Below, one piece after another: positions 28,120-36,596 of a stretch of DNA of 64,000 nt; position 1 is the stretch's first letter; every line of letters starts with the position of its first letter. Below the pieces are notes generated by a model. That model was given only the letters and a program-made list of their open reading frames with translations. It searched no databases and had not been told where the DNA came from. Position numbers and translations under genes: made by a program. This DNA is from Lachnospiraceae bacterium (lineage in GTDB: Bacteria; Bacillota; Clostridia; Lachnospirales; Lachnospiraceae), in the NCBI GenBank assembly GCA_015056925.1, contig SVFJ01000005.1, positions 1-64,000 of the forward strand, in the 5' to 3' direction.

Positions 28120-28975
28120 CCGCAGTCAGTCCAAGCAGATGTTGCGCTTCTTTAATCAATGCAACATCTGCATCTGTAAGATATCCGTCAATCTGTGTTG
28201 CATCCGGCAAGCCTTCCTTATCTACTAACTTACCAAAGCGCCACAAATACCACAAGGCCCAGTTTGCATCATTTCCCATTGCTCCCACAGTCACATTACC
28301 TGTCGGTTCTGTGTATGGGTTGTATTCAAACGGAATCTCTTCAAGCATATTCTTGAATGACTCATTCTCAAACCACACATTCAAATCGACATATCCTCTT
28401 ACGCGTGGCAAGACTCCCTTAGAACTGTACTGCCAACCACTAAGTTCAAGATTCTTCGGCAAATTCTTTGTCACTGGAATATTATCCGCAATACTCTTTT
28501 CTGATACACTTGGATATCTTGCCCACCAGAATGGTATATCTGCAAGCTCTGACATATACTTTTTCAAACATGGTGTATAGAAACTTGCACCTGTGTAGAT
28601 AGCAAATCTCATTCCTGCCTGCTCTGCCGTGTGACGATATATGTTGATAATATCCAAGATTCCACTTCCAAGACCACGAATGCTTGCGTCCTCCAAGTCA
28701 AGAATCATCTGACTAATTCCCTGCGGAGCTGCCAACTCTACGAAAGAGGCAGATGCTCTCAATGCTTTTTCTTTTGTGTTCGCATAACAATAATTATACC
28801 CTGCAATTACAGGAATATTCGCATCCTTAAATCCTGTCATATGCTCATGGAATCTCTTGTCTGCTACATTACCTGCATTATTAACCTTAACGATGGCATA
28901 CTCAACACCCGCTCCTCTTAATGCATCATAGTCTTGAATCTCATTCCATCGAGATACATCTATTCCTTTTCTCAT
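28070..28975 (-). CDS. Phage endolysin: GH25 lysozyme with peptidoglycan-binding domain
   Basis: 301 residues. Residues 1-195 are a GH25 muramidase: KGIDVSRWN, MILDLEDAS with the catalytic Asp/Glu, and WQYSSKG. The last 60 residues are a PG_binding_1-type domain (ADVALIKEAQHLLGLTADG). It cuts the glycan chain of the wall for phage release. Its start overlaps the holin end by four bases. It is the last phage gene before cotJC. Confidence 0.92.
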   Translation of the reverse strand: MRKGIDVSRWNEIQDYDALRGAGVEYAIVKVNNAGNVADKRFHEHMTGFKDANIPVIAGYNYCYANTKEKALRASASFVELAAPQGISQMILDLEDASIRGLGSGILDIINIYRHTAEQAGMRFAIYTGASFYTPCLKKYMSELADIPFWWARYPSVSEKSIADNIPVTKNLPKNLELSGWQYSSKGVLPRVRGYVDLNVWFENESFKNMLEEIPFEYNPYTEPTGNVTVGAMGNDANWALWYLWRFGKLVDKEGLPDATQIDGYLTDADVALIKEAQHLLGLTADGIVGKRTKSIWKKLC

Positions 28976-29439
28976 GCTTTCTGCTCCTCCAGCTCATCCT
29001 CTGTCTCATTGTCCGGAAGCTCATCGGTGTACTTTCCAAGAAATTTTGTAACCATCTTCCATAATTTTTTAACTGGCAAGTCGCATAATGACATATTTTT
29101 TAGTGTGCTCACTACTTCATAACTAAGATATAAGATTCCAAATATCTCAACCAATCCAACCGTCACTAATGTTGTTTGTAAATACTCTCTCGCCTCTTCC
29201 GGCGCAAACTTAATCACAAAGCCAATTAAATTCCATCCTAACATCGAATCAATGATAGCCAAGAATACAAGCGAGGTAATCATTGCTATTTTTCTGATTG
29301 CTCCATCAATACCAACCGAAGAATTAAATTTCCTCTGTTTAATTGCTCTCCATATACCAAAAAAGGTATCCATTACTACAGTCAGTGTGACCATCTGAAA
29401 CACTATGTTGCTTGTCAAAATTGTTGCTAACTCCTTCAT
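28972..29439 (-). CDS. Phage holin (phi29/Cp-1 holin-like)
   Basis: A 155-residue protein starting MKELATIL (29439), ten bases after AAAGGAG; the ATG at 29460 is upstream of that site. Membrane segments at about 15-35, 55-75 and 95-118, then an acidic cytosolic tail rich in Glu. It makes the membrane lesion that lets the lysozyme out. It is followed at once by the lysozyme. Confidence 0.82.
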   Translation of the reverse strand: MKELATILTSNIVFQMVTLTVVMDTFFGIWRAIKQRKFNSSVGIDGAIRKIAMITSLVFLAIIDSMLGWNLIGFVIKFAPEEAREYLQTTLVTVGLVEIFGILYLSYEVVSTLKNMSLCDLPVKKLWKMVTKFLGKYTDELPDNETEDELEEQKA

Positions 29440-29470
29440 TTGTTTATCTCTCCTTTTCAATATAAAATAA

Positions 29471-29505
29471 GAAAGAGATGCAGTCCTCTTCTCTGCATCT
29501 CTTTC
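29471..29505 (-). terminator. Strong hairpin before the holin gene
   Basis: GAAAGAGATGCAG/CTGCATCTCTTTC, a perfect 13-bp stem; leftward it is followed by TTATTTT. It would separate the M15 region from holin-lysozyme, which then needs its own promoter or read-through. Confidence 0.65.
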
Positions 29506-29555
29506 TATTAATGTACCATATTAAAGTGTGTCATTGTATGTCAATATATCATTCA

Positions 29556-29590
29556 AAAGAGGTCATGAACATTTCTGTCACAACCTCTTT
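29556..29590 (-). terminator. Hairpin just after the hypothetical lysis-region gene
   Basis: AAAGAGGT/ACCTCTTT with a 19-base loop, seven bases after the stop at 29597, with TTTTG following leftward. Confidence 0.45.
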
Positions 29591-29596
29591 CTTCTC

Positions 29597-29998
29597 CTAA
29601 TAAGTAATTCCACATCTATGCAAATAACTTTCGTAGCCATAGCCTTCATTTGGAATATTCACTATTTTTCCAATTGCATACTGCTCCGAAGATATAGACA
29701 TTGTATCCAAATTAGGATATGGGATGTACATTCTTAATCCATCTACTGCTGCTGTATAAAATCTTTCAATAACGACTCCATTATAACACAATGAAAATTC
29801 TTTTCTTCTTGCAGTAGCATCTGGGTGTCTTATCGCCCATTCTTCATAAAATTTACCAGATTCACTGTAATCAATCTCTGAACCAACAATTGAAATACTT
29901 AAATCGTTTTTAAATACATATGTTGAATTCTCGTCATCATACAACCACTCGTCTGGTGTTGAGTTTGTTATCGTCTGCCAAAAATTATCATAAGTCAT
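29597..29998 (-). CDS. Hypothetical phage protein in the lysis region
   Basis: 133 residues from MTYDNFWQTI (29998), which has AAAGGAG seven bases upstream; the ORF-track start at 30064 is not needed. No domain is recognised. The body looks like a small globular protein (NSTYVFKNDLSISIVGSE, EYAIGKI-like strands). It sits between the M15 peptidase and holin genes, so a lysis or superinfection role is possible but not shown. Confidence 0.7.
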   Translation of the reverse strand: MTYDNFWQTITNSTPDEWLYDDENSTYVFKNDLSISIVGSEIDYSESGKFYEEWAIRHPDATARRKEFSLCYNGVVIERFYTAAVDGLRMYIPYPNLDTMSISSEQYAIGKIVNIPNEGYGYESYLHRCGITY

Positions 29999-30098
29999 TG
30001 CTTCTTCTCCTTTCTTTTGTTTTTTGTTATATTTATTATATAACAATAGGCACGCAAACATCAATCGAACGCATTATGAAAAAAATGTAAAATACATT

Positions 30099-30491
30099 TT
30101 ATCCATTCCACCTTGCTTTGGTTTCTCTCACATCAATATGCGTGAAATTTTCATATATTCCAATGCCTCCCTTATTCGGCATTAAAGTATTGGCAAATGC
30201 TGCCACTTCGTTAGGTTTCACACCAGTGACTTTGATATCCGCTGCTGTTCCATACTGATGCTGTGAATATATTGTACCTTTAACCTTCTTATTGTACGGC
30301 GGTGTTCTATAAGCACTGTTAATCTTTACCGTTTTACCAAAATGGTCTCTGATACTCTGCAACACCTGTACCAGTTCTGGTGAAACAAATACTACATCAG
30401 ACTTATCCTTGCAAGCAAATTCTCTTACCAGAAAATTCGCAGAAAGCTTTTGTTTTCCCTGTTTTGATTTAGAATATACTTCTACTGTCAT
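30099..30491 (-). CDS. M15-family peptidase (second phage wall hydrolase)
   Basis: 130 residues from MTVEVYSKSK (30491), with AGGAGG eight bases upstream. The M15_3 zinc site is visible: SAYRTPPYN, SQHQYGTAADIKV (His and Asp) and FTHIDVR (His). It should cut peptidoglycan peptides (D-Ala or L-Ala-D-Glu bonds), complementing the GH25 muramidase. The divergent moron promoter lies about 60 bases upstream. Confidence 0.87.
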   Translation of the reverse strand: MTVEVYSKSKQGKQKLSANFLVREFACKDKSDVVFVSPELVQVLQSIRDHFGKTVKINSAYRTPPYNKKVKGTIYSQHQYGTAADIKVTGVKPNEVAAFANTLMPNKGGIGIYENFTHIDVRETKARWNG

Positions 30492-30550
30492 CTTAAGTCC
30501 TCCTGTTATACTATTTATATTGCAAAATAATATAAAGTTTCTCATAAATA

Positions 30551-30578
30551 TTGTAATTATTAAAAATTATGATATAAT
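30551..30578 (+). promoter_or_regulatory. Promoter of the rightward moron
   Basis: TTGTAA, a 16-base spacer and TATAAT, with a TGn extended -10. Transcription should start near 30585, against the direction of the surrounding late genes. Confidence 0.8.
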
Positions 30579-30642
30579 CAACTCGTATTTTGAAACTTGA
30601 CAACCAAATAGTGTTTCTTCAACTGAAGAGAAAGGGGCAACC

Positions 30643-30807
30643 ATGAAAAGATTTATTCGTAGGATTACACTACTCTTGGCCACAAAAAAGCATGATGCGT
30701 ATGAATTTCTAACGCAAAATGGATTCTTCGAAGAATTAGTTCGAGGAACTGTTAGGTTGATTTTCCTTATCATCATCTTCTACTGCTTTGACCAAGTAGT
30801 ATGGTAA
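30643..30807 (+). CDS. Small membrane peptide of the moron (54 aa)
   Basis: Not in the ORF track because it is short. ATG at 30643 has GAGAAAGGGG five bases upstream. The product begins with a basic amphipathic stretch (MKRFIRRITLLLATKK) and ends with a membrane segment (RLIFLIIIFYCFDQVVW). No family is recognised. It lies inside the closed RNA, directly before the 16S-like part. It could be a toxin-like or exclusion peptide, but nothing proves that. Confidence 0.6.
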   Translation: MKRFIRRITLLLATKKHDAYEFLTQNGFFEELVRGTVRLIFLIIIFYCFDQVVW

Positions 30808-31111
30808 TTAAAAGTCTTGGCCTAGTATACAACGGTCATATGTTGCATAATTAGCTAGGCTAAGACGCCACCACTAATTTACATGGACAACTTTTGTATG
30901 CGTACTTAACACCTGCAAGTCGTATTAACATTAGATGAAATGATTCTAACATTAATAACGGACGGATGAGTAACCCGTGAATAACCTACCTTATACCGAG
31001 TAATCGTCATTTGACTTTACTGGTTGTAAGTACTTGCTAAATGTTGGTTAAGTCCCATAACTAATGCTAGTAGCCTCGTATAAAAAGCAAGTTGCTAAAC
31101 ACTATTTGGTT
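30808..31111 (+). ncRNA. 16S-rRNA-like structured RNA
   Basis: Three segments match universal 16S rRNA sequences, in the same order and strand: GCGTACTTAACACCTGCAAG (30900 on; rRNA GCGTGCTTAACACATGCAAG), ACGGACGGATGAGTAACCCG (30958 on; rRNA GGCGGACGGGTGAGTAACGCG), and AAATGTTGGTTAAGTCCC (31039-31056; rRNA AAATGTTGGGTTAAGTCCC). Between the first two lies a hairpin (TATTAA/TTAATA and TTAGA/TCTAA, 30923-30957) where 16S has helix 6. A further stem GTCTTGGCCTAG/CTAGGCTAAGAC (about 30813-30866) has its one wobble as G-U in this strand. The 16S matches jump from the 5' domain to the 1090-1110 region, with everything between missing. Function unknown. Confidence 0.75.
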
Positions 31112-31116
31112 TTATT

Positions 31117-31152
31117 AAGAAGGATAGCTTTTAGTTATCCTTCTTATATTTT
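31117..31152 (+). terminator. Terminator of the moron
   Basis: AAGAAGGATAGCT/AGTTATCCTTCTT around TTT, followed by ATATTTT on the + strand. The single wobble is G-U in the rightward RNA. Confidence 0.8.
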
Positions 31153-31208
31153 GCTACTCAGACTTCATTCTTTTCTATTTATTCTTAAATATGAATTTAG
31201 TTGAGTAA

Positions 31209-32951
31209 TTATAATCTTGTGATTTTATTCAACTCATTAATGACTGCATTCACAGTCATTTCAATAGCCTTGTCTGTTGTAAGATGTAAGCCGTCTGGAA
31301 TAATTTCAGCAATATTGTTATCATTAATACCTGATATTCTACCAACATTAAAACCCTTAAAACCCCACAATCCTGCAATCTCAACCAAAGCATCCCCATA
31401 CTGTACAGTTTGCAAATTATGATTATTTAACAAGCCGTAACTGTTTGTAAAAACCTCTCTGTTCGCCAATTTACCGAATGGCGCACCAACAGCTATAACA
31501 ACTGCATTAGGGAACAATTCCGTTACATTTTTGAAGAATTGATGACACGCGCCATAATATGTACTTGTGTCTAACTCGATTGCTCCCTCATCATTAAAGG
31601 TTATTTCCTTTGTCCCTAATTCTTTATTTCTCGACCAATCGTTAGCTCCAGCCTCAATAAAAATAATTTCTACATCACTAGGAACTGCAACACCAGTGCT
31701 TGTTACTTCTCCTGTATTTTCGTCAGTGACTTCTGAATATTGACCTAACAGCCTTTCTTGTGTACACATAGATGCTTCATCTTCATAGCACATTGCTGTG
31801 CCACCTACACCGCAATTAGTTGCATCAAATCCAAAGTATTCACTAACTCTTGTACACCACGTTCCTAACTGCGTAATGCTAGTACCAATCCATGCTACCT
31901 TTTTCCCTTGTAATGGAGATGTTAGTATTCCATACTCTTCTTTTAGTTGCTCTTTGGCTTTATCTGTCAATCCATCTGCAATATTGCTTTTAATCGCATC
32001 AAAATATCCCTTATTGATAATTTCGATAATCTCCGACTCTGTCATATCTGTTACATCAACAATTACAATATCCGAAATATTAATAGCCCCTATATTCCCA
32101 CTTTCTGTAAGTGCTCCGCTTATCAGAAAATCTATATTGGCGTAATTTTCGTCAGTTGGTGTCACAAGCACCGCCATTCTCTTTAATTCAAGCGATGTAT
32201 CTGTTGTAAGTAACTTTTTATCAAATCCGTACACAGTATTATTAGGTGCATCTGTAGTCGTTCCATCATATCTACCTGTTAGCAGCCAACATTGCGATGA
32301 TTCCTCTATTTCCTGTAGATTTACAGCAAACAAATATGTGTGATTTACCTCTACTGGCACAGTGCAAATGTAATTCGGATATGCCCCTGTAAACGTTCCG
32401 TCAAGAGTGATTGTTCTATCTTCGACTGACAAAACTGGTGTGACCCCTCGTACAGCATTTGTATGCCATGATGTAATCGGGAAAAGATTTTCAATAACAT
32501 CACAATCTGCTTTACTATCCAAATCAGTCTTTTTAGCAAGTGTATTGTCCTTAGCTAAATAGTCATTTACCTTGCTGTCGAACTCACTGTTAGTAACCAC
32601 GTCTGCAACTCTCTCTTTAATTTCTTCCCAAATCTCTTTGTGCGGAACTGCTATAGCATATGTATCCTGCTTAATAGATTCTCTGACAGTGATATTAACT
32701 CTTGAAGAAGCCAGTCCGTCGGCAAATACACCAATTGATACATTACCCTTCTTGAGCATATGTGCCGGAATGGTGCACTTATCATCTACTATATCAATAT
32801 CTTCGCTTGCTCTATTATTCCATACTACTTTAACCTGTACCGCTTTACCGTCCCATTCGTCATCGAGCACAAAGATTGCCTCATAATCGTTGTCTCCAAC
32901 GATTTCTTTCACATCACACTCAATGATTTTCTTTTCTACTATAAATTCCAT
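31209..32951 (-). CDS. Phage tail fibre / receptor-binding protein with SGNH hydrolase domain
   Basis: 580 residues. Residues 1-95 resemble the N-terminal beta-sandwich that attaches phage baseplate proteins; 100-350 are a linker and a carbohydrate-binding-like region. The last 230 residues are a GDSL/SGNH hydrolase with GTSIT, CGVGGTA, EAGANDW and PDGLHLT, so the Ser-Gly-Asn-His blocks are complete. It probably removes acetyl groups from surface glycans during adsorption. First gene of the fibre end, next to the moron. Confidence 0.82.
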   Translation of the reverse strand: MEFIVEKKIIECDVKEIVGDNDYEAIFVLDDEWDGKAVQVKVVWNNRASEDIDIVDDKCTIPAHMLKKGNVSIGVFADGLASSRVNITVRESIKQDTYAIAVPHKEIWEEIKERVADVVTNSEFDSKVNDYLAKDNTLAKKTDLDSKADCDVIENLFPITSWHTNAVRGVTPVLSVEDRTITLDGTFTGAYPNYICTVPVEVNHTYLFAVNLQEIEESSQCWLLTGRYDGTTTDAPNNTVYGFDKKLLTTDTSLELKRMAVLVTPTDENYANIDFLISGALTESGNIGAINISDIVIVDVTDMTESEIIEIINKGYFDAIKSNIADGLTDKAKEQLKEEYGILTSPLQGKKVAWIGTSITQLGTWCTRVSEYFGFDATNCGVGGTAMCYEDEASMCTQERLLGQYSEVTDENTGEVTSTGVAVPSDVEIIFIEAGANDWSRNKELGTKEITFNDEGAIELDTSTYYGACHQFFKNVTELFPNAVVIAVGAPFGKLANREVFTNSYGLLNNHNLQTVQYGDALVEIAGLWGFKGFNVGRISGINDNNIAEIIPDGLHLTTDKAIEMTVNAVINELNKITRL

Positions 32952-32962
32952 GCTCTTCCTCC

Positions 32963-33148
32963 TTACTCATCTTCATTCTTTACAATGCAATCCTCATATC
33001 CATTCTGTACAAGAATTGCATCTGTTTCCGTTTGATATCTCTGAGCCTTGTCACTTACAAGAAAATAAGCCTCATATTTTTCCTGTGCAGCCTCGACTCC
33101 TCCCTTATCTTTGGCATCCGTGATTCTCATAGCAATCCACTTACTCAT
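32963..33148 (-). CDS. Small hypothetical phage protein
   Basis: 61 residues (MSKWIAMRITDAKDKGG), mainly helical and charged. Its ATG overlaps the end of the upstream gene by eight bases and uses a GGAGAGG site inside that gene. Position between baseplate and fibre genes is typical of XkdX-like small tail proteins, but the sequence is not a clear match. Confidence 0.65.
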   Translation of the reverse strand: MSKWIAMRITDAKDKGGVEAAQEKYEAYFLVSDKAQRYQTETDAILVQNGYEDCIVKNEDE

Positions 33149-33521
33149 CTGTTGCCTCTCCTTCCTCTGTTAAAATGTAATCAAAAAGGAAGCTCTCGAA
33201 GGCATTATTTGTAGCCTCTAAAGCTTCCTTTGCTGTCGCTAATTCTTTTTCTAACAATTCCACCTTTTGACCGAGCGTCAGACTGTTTTCCGGCTTCGTA
33301 GCTTCTCCTACTGATGTCGAAAAAACAAAGCCATCTGCAAAGCTTTCCTTGATTACTTTATAATCTGAATAATCCCCTAGCTTAGTACCTGCATCGCTAT
33401 ACACTATGAATCCGCTCGTATTTGAAATAACTTCGTGCATAAATGTCACTCTGACATCATTGTCATTCTTTTCCAATACACATTCATATTTCACGTTTGA
33501 ATCCTTAAATACAATATACAT
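33141..33521 (-). CDS. Hypothetical phage baseplate-region protein with coiled coil
   Basis: 126 residues. The first 70 look like a small beta domain (MYIVFKDSNVKYECVLEK); residues 80-110 form a coiled coil (LGQKVELLEKELATAKEAL) of the kind used to trimerise fibres. AGGAGG precedes the ATG. Related phages have a similar accessory gene before the fibre; no function is assigned. Confidence 0.65.
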   Translation of the reverse strand: MYIVFKDSNVKYECVLEKNDNDVRVTFMHEVISNTSGFIVYSDAGTKLGDYSDYKVIKESFADGFVFSTSVGEATKPENSLTLGQKVELLEKELATAKEALEATNNAFESFLFDYILTEEGEATDE

Positions 33522-33537
33522 CTATCTTTACCTCCTC

Positions 33538-33921
33538 TTATACTGCAAGGATTTGACCTGTTACAAGATGCACCCTGAAAGATGATACATCGGAATGAAC
33601 ATTAAGAACTGCCTTATCCCCTTCTCCATCACTATTTGTCCCGGAAGCATCGGATGACAGCGAACATGATAATATGCCCGTATCCGGATTATACGATTTG
33701 ACAAGCGATGAGGATGAGGTTGCGCTAGGACTTCCTGCTCCCCATTCATACCCGGTTTGGGTAATCTCACAATTTCCCGAGCAATTAAGGCATGTCGCTT
33801 CAACAATAAAATTATCCTCTGTCAGATTTTCGTATCCTGCAATATCTGATACATCAAATGTCCGTCCGTTCCCTAAACATATAACCTTACAACCGCTCAC
33901 GGCATTAGTACGTCCTACCAT
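33538..33921 (-). CDS. Hypothetical phage structural protein
   Basis: 127 residues, rich in Ser, Gly and Thr (GAGSPSATSSSSLVKS), with a CLNCSGNC motif in the middle. The composition suggests an exposed beta-rich tail or baseplate decoration. No family recognised. It abuts the larger baseplate gene (33923) with one base between. Confidence 0.65.
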   Translation of the reverse strand: MVGRTNAVSGCKVICLGNGRTFDVSDIAGYENLTEDNFIVEATCLNCSGNCEITQTGYEWGAGSPSATSSSSLVKSYNPDTGILSCSLSSDASGTNSDGEGDKAVLNVHSDVSSFRVHLVTGQILAV

Positions 33922-33922
33922 C

Positions 33923-34735
33923 TTACCCTGCCTTTCTTATACACTGAATCGTTGGTATCGTGATTGTAGCTGTTGGTTTCGTGTTGGCATAAATATAGAC
34001 TGCATTAGTTACGCTTGTTGCTACAGGTGCTAATATCCCCTCATTGCAATCTGCGACACCAAACATAACATTCGGTACATAATTAACATCTACACCGGAA
34101 CAACTAACAGCTGCTCTATACGGATAATCTGCATAGGTAGAATCCGGTACCCATGAAGCAGCAAGAACTGATTTGTTTACAAATGTTAATATCTGCTTCT
34201 TCATCAGCAAAGCATCGACAAGATAGCCGTCCTCTGTCAAGGCGCTAAGCTCTGTGAATGTACTAATCGAAAGATACGGTTTCGTGATTATTGGTACATT
34301 ACTCTCAAAGTTCGTAATGCCGGAGCTGGCAGCTCTGTATGTTGCAACAGGCATTTCCCATATTCCATTTACATGGTTTATTTCCTCATCCTGTTCAAAA
34401 TCACTGGTGTTCCACTCGGAACTTGTCGCAAAAGTTGCAATCCGCACAGGCTCCTCATCATTCTCTAATTCAAGAACAATGCAAACATATCCATAATAAG
34501 ATACATTATCTACAGATGGTATCGTTGCATAAATGGTATGCTCTGCGATTTCAAACAATCTGCCACGAATAATTCCGTAACCTGCATCAATATGCAACTG
34601 ATTACTTCCTACCCAAGTAATGTCACATCCGTATATTATTCCATTCTGCTGCCTTGTCAGTAAATCGTACAAAACAGCATCATCCTTGGGAGATACTGTA
34701 GAGCCGTTATACTGCTTCAATGTAATATTTCCCAT
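33923..34735 (-). CDS. Phage baseplate / tail protein
   Basis: 270 residues, MGNITLKQYNGSTVSPKDDA at the start, typical of upper-baseplate or fibre-adaptor proteins of Clostridia phages. Two patches, GYGIIRGRLFEI and YYGYVCIVLEL, look like the beta strands of such adaptors. Function follows from position between the Gp37-like tail gene and the fibre genes. Confidence 0.65.
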   Translation of the reverse strand: MGNITLKQYNGSTVSPKDDAVLYDLLTRQQNGIIYGCDITWVGSNQLHIDAGYGIIRGRLFEIAEHTIYATIPSVDNVSYYGYVCIVLELENDEEPVRIATFATSSEWNTSDFEQDEEINHVNGIWEMPVATYRAASSGITNFESNVPIITKPYLSISTFTELSALTEDGYLVDALLMKKQILTFVNKSVLAASWVPDSTYADYPYRAAVSCSGVDVNYVPNVMFGVADCNEGILAPVATSVTNAVYIYANTKPTATITIPTIQCIRKAG

Positions 34736-35788
34736 TTACTTCTTCCTCCTTTTTAATTTCTTTGTCAGCTCTCTTCTGACTGCGCCATACACCAGTTTGA
34801 CTGTACCTTTCCTGATTTCCATACCTGTAAGAATCGTCTGATACTCCTTTTTCTTGTGTAGCACCACTGTTTCTTGTCCGATGCTCCACTCTAAAGGCTT
34901 TACCAGTTCATCATCAGCAAGCAATGTTATTTCAATCAGATTGTCATATTTCTCAGGTGTAAGAGTCTCTACTGCTTCCAGCAGAGCCACATCCTCAAAC
35001 ACCTCATCATCTCCAACCGTTACCAACTTCGTTTCAAACACAACAGGAGTGATGCGCTGTGCTTCTTCAATATCGTTTCCTATTGTTCCATTAACAGCCA
35101 GATAGTACGATAACCGTTCTGACGGATTCTCTTCGTTCACGACAATCAGTTTATTCAATGCCTCTTCATTCTTTTTGATTGAAACCTCTTTCTCAATCAC
35201 ATTCGGGAGGTCAGCTTCAATGTATCTAACCCCAGCCCTCTTGCAAAGGGAAATAGAAATAGTCTTTCTCTGTACATCAACATCTGCATCCACAACAATA
35301 TCGTGATAAAGCAAAGCATTGACCATAATCTCATATAAATTCGATATACTTTCTGTAAGACCTAATGTCTTTATGCCTATCGTTGAGCTTTCTGCACTAA
35401 CAGATAGCCCTGCTATATTCTGCAATTTGTCATCACTGGATACATATATTTCAGTAATAATATCCGCAATCCACTGCTCCACAGATGTGCTCTCTTTTTT
35501 CAATACCTCCAAATCTGCGTAGACATTAACATCGAAGAGTGAAAGAATTGGCTTATACTCAATCACTCTCTTGGTGTCCGAATCGGACACCCCATCAACA
35601 ATTCCGCAAAACCGTTGACTGCCTTTGGATATTCTTATGAAATCCCCTCTCTCAGCCTTTACTCCTTGTAGTTTGATTTTCTTTTTTGATAATGCCAAAT
35701 AATCGAACTCATACTCTATCTCAGACACTTGCATGCCGGAACGATATGCGAACTCTTGCGTGAAGATTTCAATATTATACAGATTCAT
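34736..35788 (-). CDS. Phage tail protein, Gp37/hub-like
   Basis: 350 residues. The N-terminal EFAYRSGMQVSEIEYEFDYL and RGDFIRISKGSQRFCGIVDG pattern fits siphovirus tail-hub proteins of the Gp37/Tal N-terminal kind, without an attached peptidase. A candidate parS site lies inside (encoding VSDSDT). It overlaps the Dit-like gene by 14 bases. Confidence 0.7.
   Translation of the reverse strand: MNLYNIEIFTQEFAYRSGMQVSEIEYEFDYLALSKKKIKLQGVKAERGDFIRISKGSQRFCGIVDGVSDSDTKRVIEYKPILSLFDVNVYADLEVLKKESTSVEQWIADIITEIYVSSDDKLQNIAGLSVSAESSTIGIKTLGLTESISNLYEIMVNALLYHDIVVDADVDVQRKTISISLCKRAGVRYIEADLPNVIEKEVSIKKNEEALNKLIVVNEENPSERLSYYLAVNGTIGNDIEEAQRITPVVFETKLVTVGDDEVFEDVALLEAVETLTPEKYDNLIEITLLADDELVKPLEWSIGQETVVLHKKKEYQTILTGMEIRKGTVKLVYGAVRRELTKKLKRRKK
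35573..35591. promoter_or_regulatory. Candidate parS site 1
   Basis: Perfect palindrome with the core GTGTCCGAATCGGACAC plus one extra pair (19 bp), inside the tail-hub gene. One of four copies in the prophage, which encodes ParA and ParB. Confidence 0.65.
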
Positions 35789-36596
35789 ATTCTATCTCAG
35801 CCTCCACCGATATATTGATTGCTTCTGACGACTCATGCATAAAAGAAATCTTATTCACTCCACTTTCAAGTAACAGAAAACGTTCTGTGGAAAAGTCTGA
35901 TTTGTCATATACATCCTTTACCAACTCATTTCTTACTGTGCAAAGTTTGATACTGTATGGTATCACTGTAGAATCAATGATTAATTTGTATCCATCCTCC
36001 ACGGTTACATTCACTTTACCGTCTGCCTTTACTTCTCCATTCAAATAATGGATATATGACGGATTCGTACACGGTCCAAATATACTAATTCTAATACCTG
36101 ACTCCATTACACTATCAGAATCCACAATTACGGTACCGCTTGCGGCATCATAATATGCATATGGATAAGCCAAGGGATATGCCTTTCCCTCACTGTCTGC
36201 ACTACGGAAATTCTGTCTCTTGACCGTCTTATAATATGTACCAAGGCTCTTCATCGTTATATTGGAATATAAGCCACCTGTCGCAAGCTCTTTCTTTTCA
36301 AGCTTATCAATACTCACTCTGATTCGATATTCTTCCCCGATGTTATACACCAAGACCAAAGGCTTGTATTGTATAAACATTACAAACTGTCTGTATTGCT
36401 CATAATCAGTAAAGCATATCTTTCCTTTGATTTGCTTTTGAGCAAGCACATCCTCTTCCGGCATATATCTCGTACCTGCTCTGGTGTAGCTTGCCTTGCG
36501 TTCCAGTCCAAGTCCTGACACATCATGAAAAAAGGACCTGCTATCGTTCAGGTCCCATTTCTTACCTAAAGAATTTATTAATTGAAATCGTCTCAT
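35775..36596 (-). CDS. Distal tail protein (Dit-like)
   Basis: 273 residues, a siphovirus tail component. The start MRRFQLINSLGKKWDLND and the patch GKICFTDYEQYRQFVMFIQ are typical. It links the tail tube to the hub. Its ATG overlaps the tape-measure stop as ATGA, a normal coupling in tail operons. Confidence 0.82.
   Translation of the reverse strand: MRRFQLINSLGKKWDLNDSRSFFHDVSGLGLERKASYTRAGTRYMPEEDVLAQKQIKGKICFTDYEQYRQFVMFIQYKPLVLVYNIGEEYRIRVSIDKLEKKELATGGLYSNITMKSLGTYYKTVKRQNFRSADSEGKAYPLAYPYAYYDAASGTVIVDSDSVMESGIRISIFGPCTNPSYIHYLNGEVKADGKVNVTVEDGYKLIIDSTVIPYSIKLCTVRNELVKDVYDKSDFSTERFLLLESGVNKISFMHESSEAINISVEAEIEYESV

Larger units (their letters stand above)
30602..31111 (+). repeat. 15-bp inverted repeat closing the moron transcript
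   Basis: AACCAAATAGTGTTT (30602-30616) is the exact reverse complement of AAACACTATTTGGTT (31097-31111). It would pair the two ends of the RNA across 480 bases, like the long stems that bracket precursor 16S rRNA or large ornate RNAs. Confidence 0.9.

Noticed and set aside
30808-31111. Ordinary rRNA operon fragment or assembly error
   Set aside because: The matches are scattered, diverged and separated by phage-specific hairpins, and the unit has its own promoter, closing stem and terminator.
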